The notes beneath the pieces were generated by a model. That model made no database searches and was not told where the DNA came from. It saw nothing but the letters and a program-made list of their open reading frames with translations. A stretch of 64,000 nucleotides of DNA, taken from assembly GCA_015709635.1 (NCBI GenBank), contig CP054180.1, positions 1,798,001 through 1,862,000 on the forward strand, written 5' to 3'. Below, in pieces: positions 1-9,884 of this stretch; the first letter of the stretch is position 1, and every line of letters begins with the position of its first letter. Source of the DNA: Gammaproteobacteria bacterium. GTDB taxonomy: Bacteria > Pseudomonadota > Gammaproteobacteria > Burkholderiales > Nitrosomonadaceae. Position numbers and translations under genes: made by a program.

Positions 1-2
1 GC

Positions 3-1217
3 GATATCCGCTGGGATGCGGGGCCGGGAGGAACTGTGGCATTGACATACAGTTTCATGTCGGCGTTGCCGGTTTATGCTGACCCGGCTCAGGATGGCAA
101 TGGCTTCAGCGTGATGACCAATGATCAAAAAACCGCCGTGCGGGAAATCCTGGCTACGCTGTCGTCGCAATTCAACATCACTTTCCGCGAAGTGGGCGAC
201 TCCGCTACATCGTACGGGCAGCTTCGCTTCGGCAATAATGCGCAAGCTGCGACATCCGGCTATGCCTATTATCCGGATAAACTGGCCGGCGACACCGCAG
301 GGGATCTGTATATCAACAATGCAGCGGCGGTTTCGCAGACAACGCACGTGGTATCGGGTACCAATGCCTATTCGACATTGATCCATGAAATCGGGCATAC
401 GCTTGGGCTCAAGCATCCCGGTAATTACAATGCAGCGGATCCCGGATCCACCAATGCCAACGATGGACCTTTTTTAACCGGCGTAGAGGATTCCGAGTTA
501 TTCAGCATCATGTCGTATACCCAGCAGAGCCAGGGCCTCGAGCGGATCAATCTGGCGCCCTACGATTATGCGGCTTTGGCCTACCTCTATAATGCCAAAC
601 CCGAACACACCGGCGACGACACTTACACACTCACTTCCGCCAGCGGTCGTAGCGTGCAGACCATCTACGATGATGGTGGCAGCGATACGCTTGATGCCTC
701 GGCGCTGAATACCGCTGTTAATCTCAATCTGAATCCCGCCACACCCGGCACGCTCAGTTCGGTTGGTCTTACGCCGGACAATCAGGCGGCGATCGATAAT
801 TTGTCATTGGGATTAACCACGGTGATCGAAAATGCCATCGGCGGTTCCGGCAACGATACACTGGTCGGTAACAGCGCCAGCAATACGCTGATCGGTAACG
901 ACGGCAACGACACGCTGATCGGACAATTGGGCAACGACAGCATGACCGGCGGCGCGGGCTCGGATATCTTCGGATTGTCCAATGTCGGTTTTTATACCTT
1001 TCAGGATTTCGTTCCGGGCGTGGACAAAGTGGCGTTCGATACGAGGCTGGGTCTTACAAACTTCGCCGAACTGTCTCCCTATATCACCAGCATTGATACG
1101 CAAGGGGATGATATCGTCGTGCATTTTGTCGACAACATCGCCAGCATCACGTTTGTCGGCGTACTGCAACAATCGGCAGCGCTATCGGTCAGCGATGTGG
1201 TGTTCCAGGCTTTCTAA
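3..1217 (+). CDS. Serralysin-type M10 metalloprotease with RTX repeats (5' end outside window)
   Basis: Secreted zinc endopeptidase of the serralysin (peptidase M10B) family. The zinc motif HEIGHTLGLKH is encoded at 384-416, fitting HExxHxxGxxH, and is followed by a Met-turn (SIMSYT near 508-525). Glycine-aspartate nonapeptide repeats of the RTX type (GGSGNDTL, GNDGNDTL and similar) lie at about 838-970; they bind calcium and go with type I (ABC) secretion in this family. The reading frame is open to the left edge and the residues before the first possible start (GTG at 36) already resemble the family's catalytic domain, so the gene begins outside the window and is partial. No type I secretion genes are visible here. 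It converges with the RNase T2 gene across a hairpin. Confidence 0.88.
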   Translation, partial: DIRWDAGPGGTVALTYSFMSALPVYADPAQDGNGFSVMTNDQKTAVREILATLSSQFNITFREVGDSATSYGQLRFGNNAQAATSGYAYYPDKLAGDTAGDLYINNAAAVSQTTHVVSGTNAYSTLIHEIGHTLGLKHPGNYNAADPGSTNANDGPFLTGVEDSELFSIMSYTQQSQGLERINLAPYDYAALAYLYNAKPEHTGDDTYTLTSASGRSVQTIYDDGGSDTLDASALNTAVNLNLNPATPGTLSSVGLTPDNQAAIDNLSLGLTTVIENAIGGSGNDTLVGNSASNTLIGNDGNDTLIGQLGNDSMTGGAGSDIFGLSNVGFYTFQDFVPGVDKVAFDTRLGLTNFAELSPYITSIDTQGDDIVVHFVDNIASITFVGVLQQSAALSVSDVVFQAF

Positions 1218-1240
1218 ACCAGTATAAGGCCGGTTAGCTC

Positions 1241-1284
1241 GTTGATTACGTTCATGGCCCTCCCCCTTCATGAACGTAATCGAC
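1241..1284. terminator. Hairpin between convergent genes
   Basis: A 13-bp perfect inverted repeat (GATTACGTTCATG at 1244-1256, complement at 1269-1281) extends to about 16 bp with one G-U pair, around a 12-nt loop. It sits between the converging protease and RNase T2 genes. There is no long T-tract on either strand, so a bidirectional terminator is likely but not certain. Confidence 0.6.
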
Positions 1285-1302
1285 TTGAGCAACCTTCAAT
1301 TA

Positions 1303-2313
1303 TTACTGACCGATCGCATCCACCCGGAAAGTATCTCCGCAGTTCGATTTGCCTTGCGGCGGCGCATTCACCAGCAATTTCTCGAGATCATCGCCCGGCT
1401 TCAAGTCAGCCGATAAATTCAACTGCACCTCGACCAGCATGCCTTGATTGCAACTCAGTTTGATCCTGTCTTTAGCGGCGGTTCCCAGCACGGCAACTAC
1501 ACGCGTAACAAAATCTTCCGTGCGGACCTGCTGGCCGATGCGGCGATTCATAAAATAAGCCGCCCCGGCATCGTTGAATTGACGCACCAGATCCGCCGCC
1601 AAATCAAAATAGCCTGCCATCGACCAACTCGCCTGACAAGTACCGTGTTTGAACCATTCATGACGTTCCAGACAGGAGCCCGACGTCACGCTGGGCATCA
1701 CTTCGGCCAGTGATGCAGTGGAATCGGCATCCAGTTGAACCGTCGGGTAATCACAGAAATTGCTTTTCTGTCCTTTGATATCACCGCAAAATCCATAGTT
1801 TGTGCCGCAACTCTTCTTATTCGGCCATAAGCCGTGCAACGTAAAATGCTTGGCCTGATAAACTTTGGGGTCGGTAATTTTGCACTCCGCCTTGTCCGGC
1901 TTGCCTTCGCAGAAAGCCGGTTGCCACGTCAACGCAAGCACGTAACTATCCGCTTGACCGGCGGTATTGCAACTACCGCCATGATTCCCGCCATTGCCCG
2001 TCCCGCCGCCGTCCAGTTGCGCTTGACCGCACGCCGCGCTCACCCAGCGCTCTTTCGGGTTCGCACCGGGCAAAACCACCCGGTACCAATCGGGATTATC
2101 CGCTTTGATGACTTCGATGACATCGTATTTCCCACCTGCCAGAATCTGCGCATCATCCGGATTGGTCGATTTATTTTTTGATACATAGGCCGGACAAACC
2201 TGTTGCGCAGTAAAAACACCGGATGCTTTATCCGCCCATACGGGATAGGCATGACCGATCGCCAAAATCACCAGAAAGACTTGAAAAACTTTGCTTGTTC
2301 TCAGAAATATCAT
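1303..2313 (-). CDS. Ribonuclease T2 family protein, secreted
   Basis: Endoribonuclease of the T2/Rh/S family, predicted to cleave RNA via 2',3'-cyclic phosphate intermediates outside the cytoplasm. Both conserved active-site segments are present: FTLHGLWPN at about residues 157-165 (catalytic His160) and ERHEWFKHGTC at about 216-226 (Glu219, His223). The N-terminus carries a signal peptide ending near residue 27 (VWA-DK). Residues 30-97 form an SH3-like extension (PDWYRVVLP, WVSAACG), and a Gly-rich linker (101-113) joins it to the catalytic domain. Several cysteines could form disulfides. The start is supported by AAGGAG a few bases upstream. At 336 residues it is longer than the usual 230-270 because of the extension. 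Confidence 0.9.
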   Translation of the reverse strand: MIFLRTSKVFQVFLVILAIGHAYPVWADKASGVFTAQQVCPAYVSKNKSTNPDDAQILAGGKYDVIEVIKADNPDWYRVVLPGANPKERWVSAACGQAQLDGGGTGNGGNHGGSCNTAGQADSYVLALTWQPAFCEGKPDKAECKITDPKVYQAKHFTLHGLWPNKKSCGTNYGFCGDIKGQKSNFCDYPTVQLDADSTASLAEVMPSVTSGSCLERHEWFKHGTCQASWSMAGYFDLAADLVRQFNDAGAAYFMNRRIGQQVRTEDFVTRVVAVLGTAAKDRIKLSCNQGMLVEVQLNLSADLKPGDDLEKLLVNAPPQGKSNCGDTFRVDAIGQ

Positions 2314-2606
2314 TCCGCTTCTCCTTTTTCATCAGGCAAAAAAATTAAACAGCAAATTAGCGCGGCTTATTATTCAACAGACCTCCCGGCTTCACTATGG
2401 TATTTATCACACCAGAACTTACGCTCAAGTGTGCAAACGAAACTCCATTGCCGGTTCCATGTGTCGAAAAATAAGTCAGCCAGAATTATTGGTTGAATGC
2501 TTTGATCCATTACAATACAGCTAAATCATGGCGGGCTTGCAGCTACTTCACCCGGAAAAGAATCCATCGGGCAGTTCATTATTATCCAATCCTTTCAAGA
2601 AAAACA

Positions 2607-5003
2607 ATGACAACAATCATTCCTCTCGATGTGCAGCAACTTCATCGGGCGTGCGATCCCGGGCAATTCACATTCCGGACGACAGCCGAACTAGCGGATC
2701 TGACGGATATCATCGGCCAAGTACGCGCCATGGATGCGGTGCGCTTCGGTTCGGACATCCGCCGCGAGGGTTACAATCTTTTTGTACTCGGCTCGTCCGG
2801 TATGGGCAAGCACAGTTTGGTTCAGCAATTTCTTGAAAGCCGGGCAAGCCGGGAAGCGGAGCCGGCGGATTGGTGCTATCTGAATAATTTTGCCCAGCCG
2901 CACAAACCGAAAACGCTCAAACTGCCGTGCGGTAAGGGAGAAGAATTGCGCTTGCATATGGAACGGCTGGTGGATTATCTGCGCAGCGCCATTCCGGTGC
3001 AGTTTGAAAGCGAAGAGTACCGCAACAGGATCAACGCGATACAGCAAGAATACAGCGAGCGGCAGGAACGTGAAATCACGGAACTCGACGAAGAAGCGGA
3101 GAAAAAAGAAATCATTCTGCTGCGCACGCCGGAAGGATTTGCCCTGGCACCAAGTCATAACCGCGAAGTCGTACCGCCGGAAGAATACGATAAACTGCCG
3201 CAGGAAAAAAAAGACCAGATCGAAGCGGACATCAGCGAATTGCAAGCGCATCTGGAAAAAATACTCAGCCACCTGCCGCAACGCCGCCGCGAACGCAGCG
3301 AGCGCATCAAGCAGCTCAATCACGAGATTATGCGTTCCACTGCCGCCCACATAATCGACGAATTGCGCGCACTCTATGCCGATCTTCCCGATGTACTCGT
3401 GTATTTCGACGCCATACAGCAAGACATGGTGATGCACGTCGATGATTTCCGCAAACCCGATGAATCCATCAACATTTCCGGCATGTCGGTCGTCACGCAC
3501 CAGACATTCAATAATTATCAGGTGAATGTACTGACTTCGAACCATAACACACCGGGTGCGCCGGTCGTCTGCGAAGATAATCCGACGTACAGCAACCTGG
3601 TCGGACGAGTCGAGCATGTTTCCCAGTTTGGCGCACTGGTCACCCATTTCACATTGATTAAACCGGGCGCATTGCATCGCGCCAACGGCGGCTACTTGCT
3701 GCTGGACATTCGTAAAGTACTGATGCAGCCGTTTGCCTGGGAAGGTTTGAAACGAGCGCTGCAGGCACGCAAGATTCATATCGAGTCGCTCGGACAGATT
3801 TACAGCCTGGTCAGCACCGTATCGCTTGAACCGGAACCAGTTCCTCTCGATGTTAAAGTGATTCTATTCGGCGAGCGGCTATTTTATTACCTGCTGCAAG
3901 AATACGATCCGGAATTCAAAGAACTCTTTAAAGTCGCCGCGGATTTCGAAGAAACCATCGAGCGCACGCCGGAAAACCATTTTCTGTACGCGCAACTGAT
4001 CGCCACGCTGGCGCGCAAAGAAGGATTGCTGCCTTACGACCGGCACGCGGTTGCCCGGGTGATCGACCATAGCGCCCGCCTGACGGGAGACTCGAAAAAA
4101 CTGTCCATGCATATGCGCAGCATCGCCGATCTACTGCACGAGGCCGATTACTGGGCGCGTGCAAACAACCTCGACACCGTGCGGGCAAACGATGTCCAAC
4201 AAGCGATCGATGCGCAAATCCGCCGCCAGGATCGCATCCGAGACCGGCTGTACGAAGCGATTCAGCGCGACATTCTGATGATCAGCACGCAAGGTGCGGT
4301 AACAGGGCAGATCAACGGCCTCTCGGTCATCGAATTGGGCGGTTTTGCCTTTGCTCAGCCCACCCGGATTACCGCTACCACGCGTTTCGGTAAAGGCGAT
4401 GTGATTAATGTCGAGCGTGAGGTCAAACTGTCCGGCGCCATTCACTCCAAAGGTGTGTTCATCCTTTCTTCCTTTCTCGCCGCCCGTTACGCCAAAAATC
4501 AGCCGCTCGCGCTGTCCGCCAGTCTGGCATTCGAGCAATCCTACGGCATGATCGACGGCGACAGCGCTTCGCTGGCGGAACTGTGCGCGCTGCTTTCCAA
4601 TCTGGCGGATGCGCCTGTCAACCAAGCGCTGGCGGTGACCGGTTCGATCAATCAACTCGGCCAAGTACAGGCCATCGGTGCGGTCAACGAAAAGATCGAA
4701 GGTTTTTTTGACATCTGCAATGCGCGTGGATTAACCGGCGATCAGGGCGTATTGATTCCCGCCGCCAATGTTCAGCACTTGATGCTGCGCCGGAATGTCG
4801 TCGATGCGGCAGCGGCAGGTAAATTTCACATCTACGCCGTGGCCGATATCGACCAAGCCATTGCGCTGCTGACCGGCTTCACGGCGGGAGAAGCGGGTGC
4901 CAATGGCGAGTATCCGGCAGGTAGTATCAACGGCCTGGCAGCGGCACGACTAGCGGAGCTCGGAAAAATCAGCCAATCGTTTCAGGGAAATAAAGCGTAC
5001 TGA
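2607..5003 (+). CDS. Lon-like ATP-dependent protease (YcbZ/LonH type)
   Basis: AAA+ protein with a C-terminal Lon-type serine protease domain. Walker A GSSGMGKHS lies at residues 62-70. A long charged helical insertion (about 130-235) follows, and the protease domain fills roughly 560-770. The catalytic dyad is Ser653 (GDSAS) and Lys696 (EKIEGF), 43 residues apart as in Lon. Classical LonA has an N-terminal substrate domain that is absent here; the layout matches the YcbZ/LonH branch of the AAA family Lon proteins. ATG at 2607 is chosen because upstream in-frame residues look non-coding; the Shine-Dalgarno sequence is weak (AAGA). Substrates are unknown. Length is 798 residues. Confidence 0.88.
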   Translation: MTTIIPLDVQQLHRACDPGQFTFRTTAELADLTDIIGQVRAMDAVRFGSDIRREGYNLFVLGSSGMGKHSLVQQFLESRASREAEPADWCYLNNFAQPHKPKTLKLPCGKGEELRLHMERLVDYLRSAIPVQFESEEYRNRINAIQQEYSERQEREITELDEEAEKKEIILLRTPEGFALAPSHNREVVPPEEYDKLPQEKKDQIEADISELQAHLEKILSHLPQRRRERSERIKQLNHEIMRSTAAHIIDELRALYADLPDVLVYFDAIQQDMVMHVDDFRKPDESINISGMSVVTHQTFNNYQVNVLTSNHNTPGAPVVCEDNPTYSNLVGRVEHVSQFGALVTHFTLIKPGALHRANGGYLLLDIRKVLMQPFAWEGLKRALQARKIHIESLGQIYSLVSTVSLEPEPVPLDVKVILFGERLFYYLLQEYDPEFKELFKVAADFEETIERTPENHFLYAQLIATLARKEGLLPYDRHAVARVIDHSARLTGDSKKLSMHMRSIADLLHEADYWARANNLDTVRANDVQQAIDAQIRRQDRIRDRLYEAIQRDILMISTQGAVTGQINGLSVIELGGFAFAQPTRITATTRFGKGDVINVEREVKLSGAIHSKGVFILSSFLAARYAKNQPLALSASLAFEQSYGMIDGDSASLAELCALLSNLADAPVNQALAVTGSINQLGQVQAIGAVNEKIEGFFDICNARGLTGDQGVLIPAANVQHLMLRRNVVDAAAAGKFHIYAVADIDQAIALLTGFTAGEAGANGEYPAGSINGLAAARLAELGKISQSFQGNKAY

Positions 5004-5023
5004 AGCGGAAGTTTCAAATGGAC

Positions 5024-5041
5024 TCGTGCTGCGCGGCACGA
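5024..5041. terminator. Short hairpin between convergent genes
   Basis: TCGTGC at 5024-5029 pairs with GCACGA at 5036-5041 across a 6-nt loop, between the 3' ends of the Lon-like gene and the GGDEF-EAL gene. There is no T-tract; terminator function is a guess from position. Confidence 0.3.
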
Positions 5042-5076
5042 TGGTGAAGGAATATAGGTGAATAGCGCACGGTACT

Positions 5077-7980
5077 TTACTTCAGAAAGAACTCACTGGC
5101 GGGCGCCGGTTTTCCAATGTAATACCCTTGCGCGTAATCGATATCCATTTTTTCGATTAACGACAATATTTCGACACTCTCGACAAACTCCGCCGTGATT
5201 TTCTTACCGAAACCGCGGGCCACGCTGCACAATGCGTTGACCAGAATCAGATCGTCGCTGCTTTCGGACAAATTGCGGATAAACGAACCGTCGATTTTGA
5301 CGACATCGACCGGCAGTTCCCGCAAATAATAAAAAGAAGAAAAACCGACACCGAAATCGTCCAGCACAAAACCGCAACCCAATTCCTTAATTTCTATCAT
5401 CAGTCCGCGCGCACCGGGCAAATCTTCCAACGCCGCCGTTTCGGTGATTTCGAACATCACGCTGGCCGGATCCATCTGTTGCGATGTCAATTCCTCCTTG
5501 AGGATCGGCAATAATTCAGGATCGTTAAACGCGTGGGCGGAGAGGTTGATCGAAAAACAGACTTTAAATCCGGCTTGATAAATTTTGGCCACTTGCGCGA
5601 TGGCTTTACGCAGCACCATGTGATCGATGGCATGAATCAGCCCGGTATGCTCGGCAGCCGGGATAAATTCACCGGGCGACAGTACCGAGCCGTCCTTATC
5701 CTGCATCCGTAACAACACCTCATAGTGTGAAATTTCTTTCGTTTTTACATGCATGATCGGCTGTAAATACAATATGAAGTTATCATGCAAATGCGAGTAC
5801 TCGATTTTCTCTTTCCAGTACACCAGCGTATGGATGCGCTCGCGGCTGCGGTCTTTATCGGAGAACAGATACCAGGCGTTGCGCCCCATCGCCTTAGCCT
5901 GATACATCGCCAAATCCGCCGCAGCCAGCAAGTCATGAATATTGGCGCCATGCTCCGGAAATAAGGCGATACCGATACTGGCTGAAATTTTATGCGTGCG
6001 GTTGTTGATGGTTAGTTGCGCCTGACCCAATTGATCCAATACTTTCTTCGCCACTTCGATGGCACCGCTGGCGTTAATCTCCGGCAAAATGATGGCGAAT
6101 TCGTCGCCGCCCAAGCGGCCGGTGATATCATCCGCCCGAATGGTCTGAGCCAGCATGCTGGCGACCATTTTCAGCAGCGTATCGCCGGCTTGATGGCCGC
6201 TGGTGTCATTGATGTACTTGAAGCGATCAAGATCAAAAAACAATAAAGCGCCGGGATGGCGGTAGCGCTCCGCGCGGCTCAGCACCTGTTCCAGCTCTTC
6301 GCTGAAACGCCGCCGGTTATACAAATTAGTCAACGGATCATGATCCGCCAGCCAAGCCAAGTGTCCTTCAACACGTTTATATTCGGTCACATCCAGCCCC
6401 ACCGACAAAATGGACGGATCGTCCGCCGACTGACGGCTGAGATGGGAGTGCAGCCAAGCGACATGCCGCGTTGTGCCGTCCTTGCAATGGGTAATCGCTT
6501 CATGCCGCAGCTGCATTCTTTGCCCTTCGTGTATTTCCTTGAAACGCGCCAGCAAATCCTGCGATTCGTACTCCGGAATCAGGATGCTCAGGAAAGACCG
6601 GCCTTGCAACTCGCTTTCCGTGTAGCGGATCAGCATTTCGCCATAGGCATTGAGCGACATGATCTTACCCTCGGCATTCTGCGTCAGCACGATAGCCTGC
6701 GCGGTATCGAGCAGATTCTCGACAAAATCCCGCTCTTTGCTGAGTTCGTTTTTTTGCTCGATGAGCATTCGGGTTCGCGTAGACACCTCCTGCTCCAGTT
6801 TTTCCAGTTGCAGCGATAACGATACGGCCGCTTCCGAGAGGGTATCCACCTCGTCCCTGAAGCGTTGCACGCGGTCATTCGCAGCCAATGATAAACGGAA
6901 TTTCTCAAACTGCCCGTTGGCCAGCAACGGCAGGACAAAAACAACATCCCTCAGCTTTGCCAGCAAGCGCGTAAAAATCAGAAATAATAATATTTCCGAG
7001 AAAATCAGCCCGAGTAAACCGATCAATGCGATTTTCCAAATGGAATCATAAATATTGTTCACCGCGGCGGTAACATCGGTAATCACGATCAGATGCGCTT
7101 TATCAGGCTCATACGAATCGAGCGGGAATAGTTTTATTTGCAGATGCTGCTCATGCCAGCGGATCTGAATGCCATCGTTCAATGCACTCATATCCGGATA
7201 CAGATGCGAGGTTTTTTTCAGAATCTCAAGATTCTTTTCTTTATTGGTCAACGCTGAAACATGAATATTCCAGCGTAAATAATCGAAGTCGTCCGACAGC
7301 GGCTGATTATTCTGTTCCTTGATCAGCAAACCGATATCGGTACCCGCTATCCGTTTGAACGCCAGAAACATATCCGCCAATGATATTCCCATCACCACGA
7401 CACCGGCTTTCTTTCCTTCCACCAATAAAGGCGCGACGATGTACTGAATGCAACTTTCCCGGCACAGTAACGGATTGATCGGTCTTTCCGATTGATTGAC
7501 ATGACTCACCCAGGTCGACAATAGCGCATTGCCGTCGTTCTGGATATCCAGACTGTCCCAACCGGCGTTCAATTGATTTTGCGGATTATAAAAATGAACG
7601 AACTCGATGCCGTTGTGAAATTGCAGCAATGCCCAATGGGGATCGAAAACTTTACTGATACTCTCGCCATCGTTGGTCAGCAAGGCATTTTTCATTCCAT
7701 CCAGAAATGGAATCATCTCAGCCAGCTGGTATAAATTCTGTGACGTGTTCTTGATCAGACTGGTGACTTCTCTGGAATAACGCCGGTATTCGACTTCGCG
7801 CTGATTGTCAAAATTCGCCATCAAACCCAGGTAGCTGATGAAGCAAAAAAGCATCACGACTGCCAGCAAAATCATACTGCTGCTCAGCGAGATCTTCCAT
7901 CTCAGGCTGCGGAATCTGCGGCCTTTATGGTTTGGCGCAATGGATATTTTTCCCATTTTAGTTCCGGAGCTACTTTCCAT
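5077..7980 (-). CDS. Membrane c-di-GMP protein: periplasmic sensor, PAS, GGDEF, EAL
   Basis: Predicted bifunctional cyclic-di-GMP enzyme or sensor. Transmembrane helices at about 35-55 and 316-337 enclose a periplasmic sensor domain of roughly 260 residues. A linker and coiled coil (385-420), a PAS domain (420-530), a GGDEF domain and an EAL domain follow. The cyclase signature GGDEF is intact at 624-628, with an RADD inhibitory site at 615-618. In the EAL domain the signature reads EVLLR (754-758) and the DDFGVGFSSF loop is present, so phosphodiesterase activity is plausible. It is the last gene of a same-strand run (acyltransferase, binding protein, porin) and starts 16 nt after the porin stop. 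The ligand is unknown. Confidence 0.9.
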   Translation of the reverse strand: MESSSGTKMGKISIAPNHKGRRFRSLRWKISLSSSMILLAVVMLFCFISYLGLMANFDNQREVEYRRYSREVTSLIKNTSQNLYQLAEMIPFLDGMKNALLTNDGESISKVFDPHWALLQFHNGIEFVHFYNPQNQLNAGWDSLDIQNDGNALLSTWVSHVNQSERPINPLLCRESCIQYIVAPLLVEGKKAGVVVMGISLADMFLAFKRIAGTDIGLLIKEQNNQPLSDDFDYLRWNIHVSALTNKEKNLEILKKTSHLYPDMSALNDGIQIRWHEQHLQIKLFPLDSYEPDKAHLIVITDVTAAVNNIYDSIWKIALIGLLGLIFSEILLFLIFTRLLAKLRDVVFVLPLLANGQFEKFRLSLAANDRVQRFRDEVDTLSEAAVSLSLQLEKLEQEVSTRTRMLIEQKNELSKERDFVENLLDTAQAIVLTQNAEGKIMSLNAYGEMLIRYTESELQGRSFLSILIPEYESQDLLARFKEIHEGQRMQLRHEAITHCKDGTTRHVAWLHSHLSRQSADDPSILSVGLDVTEYKRVEGHLAWLADHDPLTNLYNRRRFSEELEQVLSRAERYRHPGALLFFDLDRFKYINDTSGHQAGDTLLKMVASMLAQTIRADDITGRLGGDEFAIILPEINASGAIEVAKKVLDQLGQAQLTINNRTHKISASIGIALFPEHGANIHDLLAAADLAMYQAKAMGRNAWYLFSDKDRSRERIHTLVYWKEKIEYSHLHDNFILYLQPIMHVKTKEISHYEVLLRMQDKDGSVLSPGEFIPAAEHTGLIHAIDHMVLRKAIAQVAKIYQAGFKVCFSINLSAHAFNDPELLPILKEELTSQQMDPASVMFEITETAALEDLPGARGLMIEIKELGCGFVLDDFGVGFSSFYYLRELPVDVVKIDGSFIRNLSESSDDLILVNALCSVARGFGKKITAEFVESVEILSLIEKMDIDYAQGYYIGKPAPASEFFLK

Positions 7981-7996
7981 CGGAGTTACAGTTTAC

Positions 7997-9400
7997 TTAG
8001 AAACGGTAGGATGCTTGAATCGCGAAAAGATCCCAATTCTTCACAGTGTCTCTAGCGTTCGGATTATCCAGCCGTGACAACCATCCGGTTCCATTCACAT
8101 GATGATACTCGGCGCGCAACATGAATTCCGGCGTAACATTCCAGCGTATGCCGACGGTGATATCCCGGGCAAAACGGGTATGCTCCAAACCTTGGCGCAT
8201 GGGACTCAGTGCAGCCCACTGATTCCCATTGCGATCCGATCGATCGGTGAATAGCGCATCATACCGCAAAATACCTTCTAATTTCGGGGTAAAGCGATAT
8301 TCCCCCTGGAAGTAATAGCTTTCACCAACAAAGTGCAATCCCTTCAATGGTCCATTAAAACTATTATCATATTGAAATGGCCGGATCGCATATTCGGATG
8401 TTAACGTCCAGCGTTCCGTGTTGTACTGCGCGGAGAAAAAGACCGGCGTAAATTCTAACGATCCGGAACCCAGTGGATCACTCGCGCCTTGAGGATCGTA
8501 GGCTGTATTCAACCATATCCCGCTGACGCCCAAGCGCAGCCGTTTATCGTTCGTTTCAAAAATCCCGCGGCCTATGTACGATACTTGCCGTTCCATGTGT
8601 CCCGGCTGTATGCCACCCAGTAACGAGCTTTCCCACTCCTTGTTGCTGACGATCGGCAGCGTCACGCCGAATTGCGTCGACAGCGTACCCCAATTGGATA
8701 TTGCCGCATCACCGTAAAATTGCACGGAATCGCTGGAAAGTCCAACATTGCGGGAGCGGTCGAAATAAATCGACTGCGGTAGCATGATACTCGGACGCGT
8801 AAAAGCCACATCCCGGGTTTCATTATAAAAGCCGAACGGATTTTTTATCCTGCCAACACGAATGCCAAATTGATTCGCTTCGTGGGAATACAAACGGTAA
8901 TCCAAGAATCCATAATCGAGCCGCGGCATCCCTGTGTTTCCCTCACCCGCACGGCGCGACAACACTTGCGCCGATAATTGCAGCTTCGGCAGTGGCCGCA
9001 GCGAAGCGTTGAGCCCGGCTTCGGTCAAGCCAAAACTGCCACCCTTATCGCTGTTACCAAAAACATCATTATCCGAAGTAACCAGATAAGCCTGCGAGAT
9101 GAATCCATGAATTTGCAGATCTCCCGGGCGATCGGTCGAGCGCAACCATTTTAGCGCTGTACTCACGACACCGGTTTTTTCCTGGGTTTTAGCGGTTTCC
9201 GTCGCTTCAACAGGCAAATCTTTCGCTTGCACCCATTTGACCGGCGGTTTGGCCGATTCGGATTGCTTTTGCGGTTGTTCAAGCTGCTGCGCCTGAACGG
9301 AAACACCGGCGATAGCCGATAGCACAGCGCAGCCCCTTACCAGCCACCGGGCGGAGCGGATGAAATAGTTACTTAATCTCGAGCACGTTAACATTTTCAT
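7997..9400 (-). CDS. Outer-membrane beta-barrel protein (porin-like)
   Basis: The protein has an N-terminal signal sequence (hydrophobic stretch about 19-36, ending VQAQQ), a Lys/Glu/Thr-rich linker, then many alternating aromatic strands from about residue 95 (LQIHGFISQAYL) to a C-terminal IQASYRF. The terminal phenylalanine is the usual Bam-recognised ending of outer-membrane barrels. At 467 residues its size fits a porin-like channel. Its first 32 bases overlap the end of the preceding PstS-like gene, suggesting coupled translation. The substrate cannot be told from sequence, though a binding-protein neighbour hints at an anion or phosphate-like solute. Confidence 0.8.
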   Translation of the reverse strand: MKMLTCSRLSNYFIRSARWLVRGCAVLSAIAGVSVQAQQLEQPQKQSESAKPPVKWVQAKDLPVEATETAKTQEKTGVVSTALKWLRSTDRPGDLQIHGFISQAYLVTSDNDVFGNSDKGGSFGLTEAGLNASLRPLPKLQLSAQVLSRRAGEGNTGMPRLDYGFLDYRLYSHEANQFGIRVGRIKNPFGFYNETRDVAFTRPSIMLPQSIYFDRSRNVGLSSDSVQFYGDAAISNWGTLSTQFGVTLPIVSNKEWESSLLGGIQPGHMERQVSYIGRGIFETNDKRLRLGVSGIWLNTAYDPQGASDPLGSGSLEFTPVFFSAQYNTERWTLTSEYAIRPFQYDNSFNGPLKGLHFVGESYYFQGEYRFTPKLEGILRYDALFTDRSDRNGNQWAALSPMRQGLEHTRFARDITVGIRWNVTPEFMLRAEYHHVNGTGWLSRLDNPNARDTVKNWDLFAIQASYRF

Positions 9401-9854
9401 TAATATTGGCTCTCCATAAATAACCTATCGCTCCCGGCGTGCTGGCAATCTTGGCAAGCATTTCTTCGCTTGAGTTGACTTTAATCGGGGCTTGACCGGT
9501 GCCTGAGAATACTAGCCGATCCCAGGTAGATCTTAATTGATACGGAAAAACGTTAAGCTTTTCCTTGGAAACGATTTGATGCAATTGATCATCATCGGAT
9601 AATACAAAAACTCTGATCTTGGTACCGTCAGACCAGGTCTTCAAGCGCATGCTGAAAATAGAACGCAGCGAATTAGCCGAGAGGATTTTTTCGTTAACGC
9701 TCGGGTTGGCTACAATTTCGTAGCGATCATCCGCTTTGGCTACACTCTCTATACCGCAAAGACATAGCGTTAGAGCAACACACAAGCTGGCTCTAACCCT
9801 TAACCAATATCGCTTTGATAATCGGATTCGTATAAAGAAATGAAATAAGTTCAA
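9369..9854 (-). CDS. Small PstS-like periplasmic binding protein
   Basis: Residues 23-42 form a signal peptide ending in VAKADD. The mature part (YEIVANPSV, then SLRSIFSMRLKTWSDG, FVLSDDDQ, and PGAIGYLW near the C-terminus) resembles phosphate-type substrate-binding domains of the PstS family in which only one lobe is kept. At 161 residues it is too short for a two-lobed transporter-binding protein, so a sensory or accessory role for the neighbouring porin and c-di-GMP protein is possible (inference). It starts 30 nt after the acyltransferase stop and overlaps the porin start by 32 nt. Confidence 0.7.
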   Translation of the reverse strand: MNLFHFFIRIRLSKRYWLRVRASLCVALTLCLCGIESVAKADDRYEIVANPSVNEKILSANSLRSIFSMRLKTWSDGTKIRVFVLSDDDQLHQIVSKEKLNVFPYQLRSTWDRLVFSGTGQAPIKVNSSEEMLAKIASTPGAIGYLWRANINENVNVLEIK

Positions 9855-9884
9855 GAAGCAGATTCCCGATTCGGATTTATTCCA

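Noticed and set aside
2691..3779. A 362-codon minus-strand ORF opposite the Lon-like gene
   Set aside because: Its product is unusual in composition (Phe/Arg/Gln-rich) and lies wholly inside a well-supported protease gene on the other strand.
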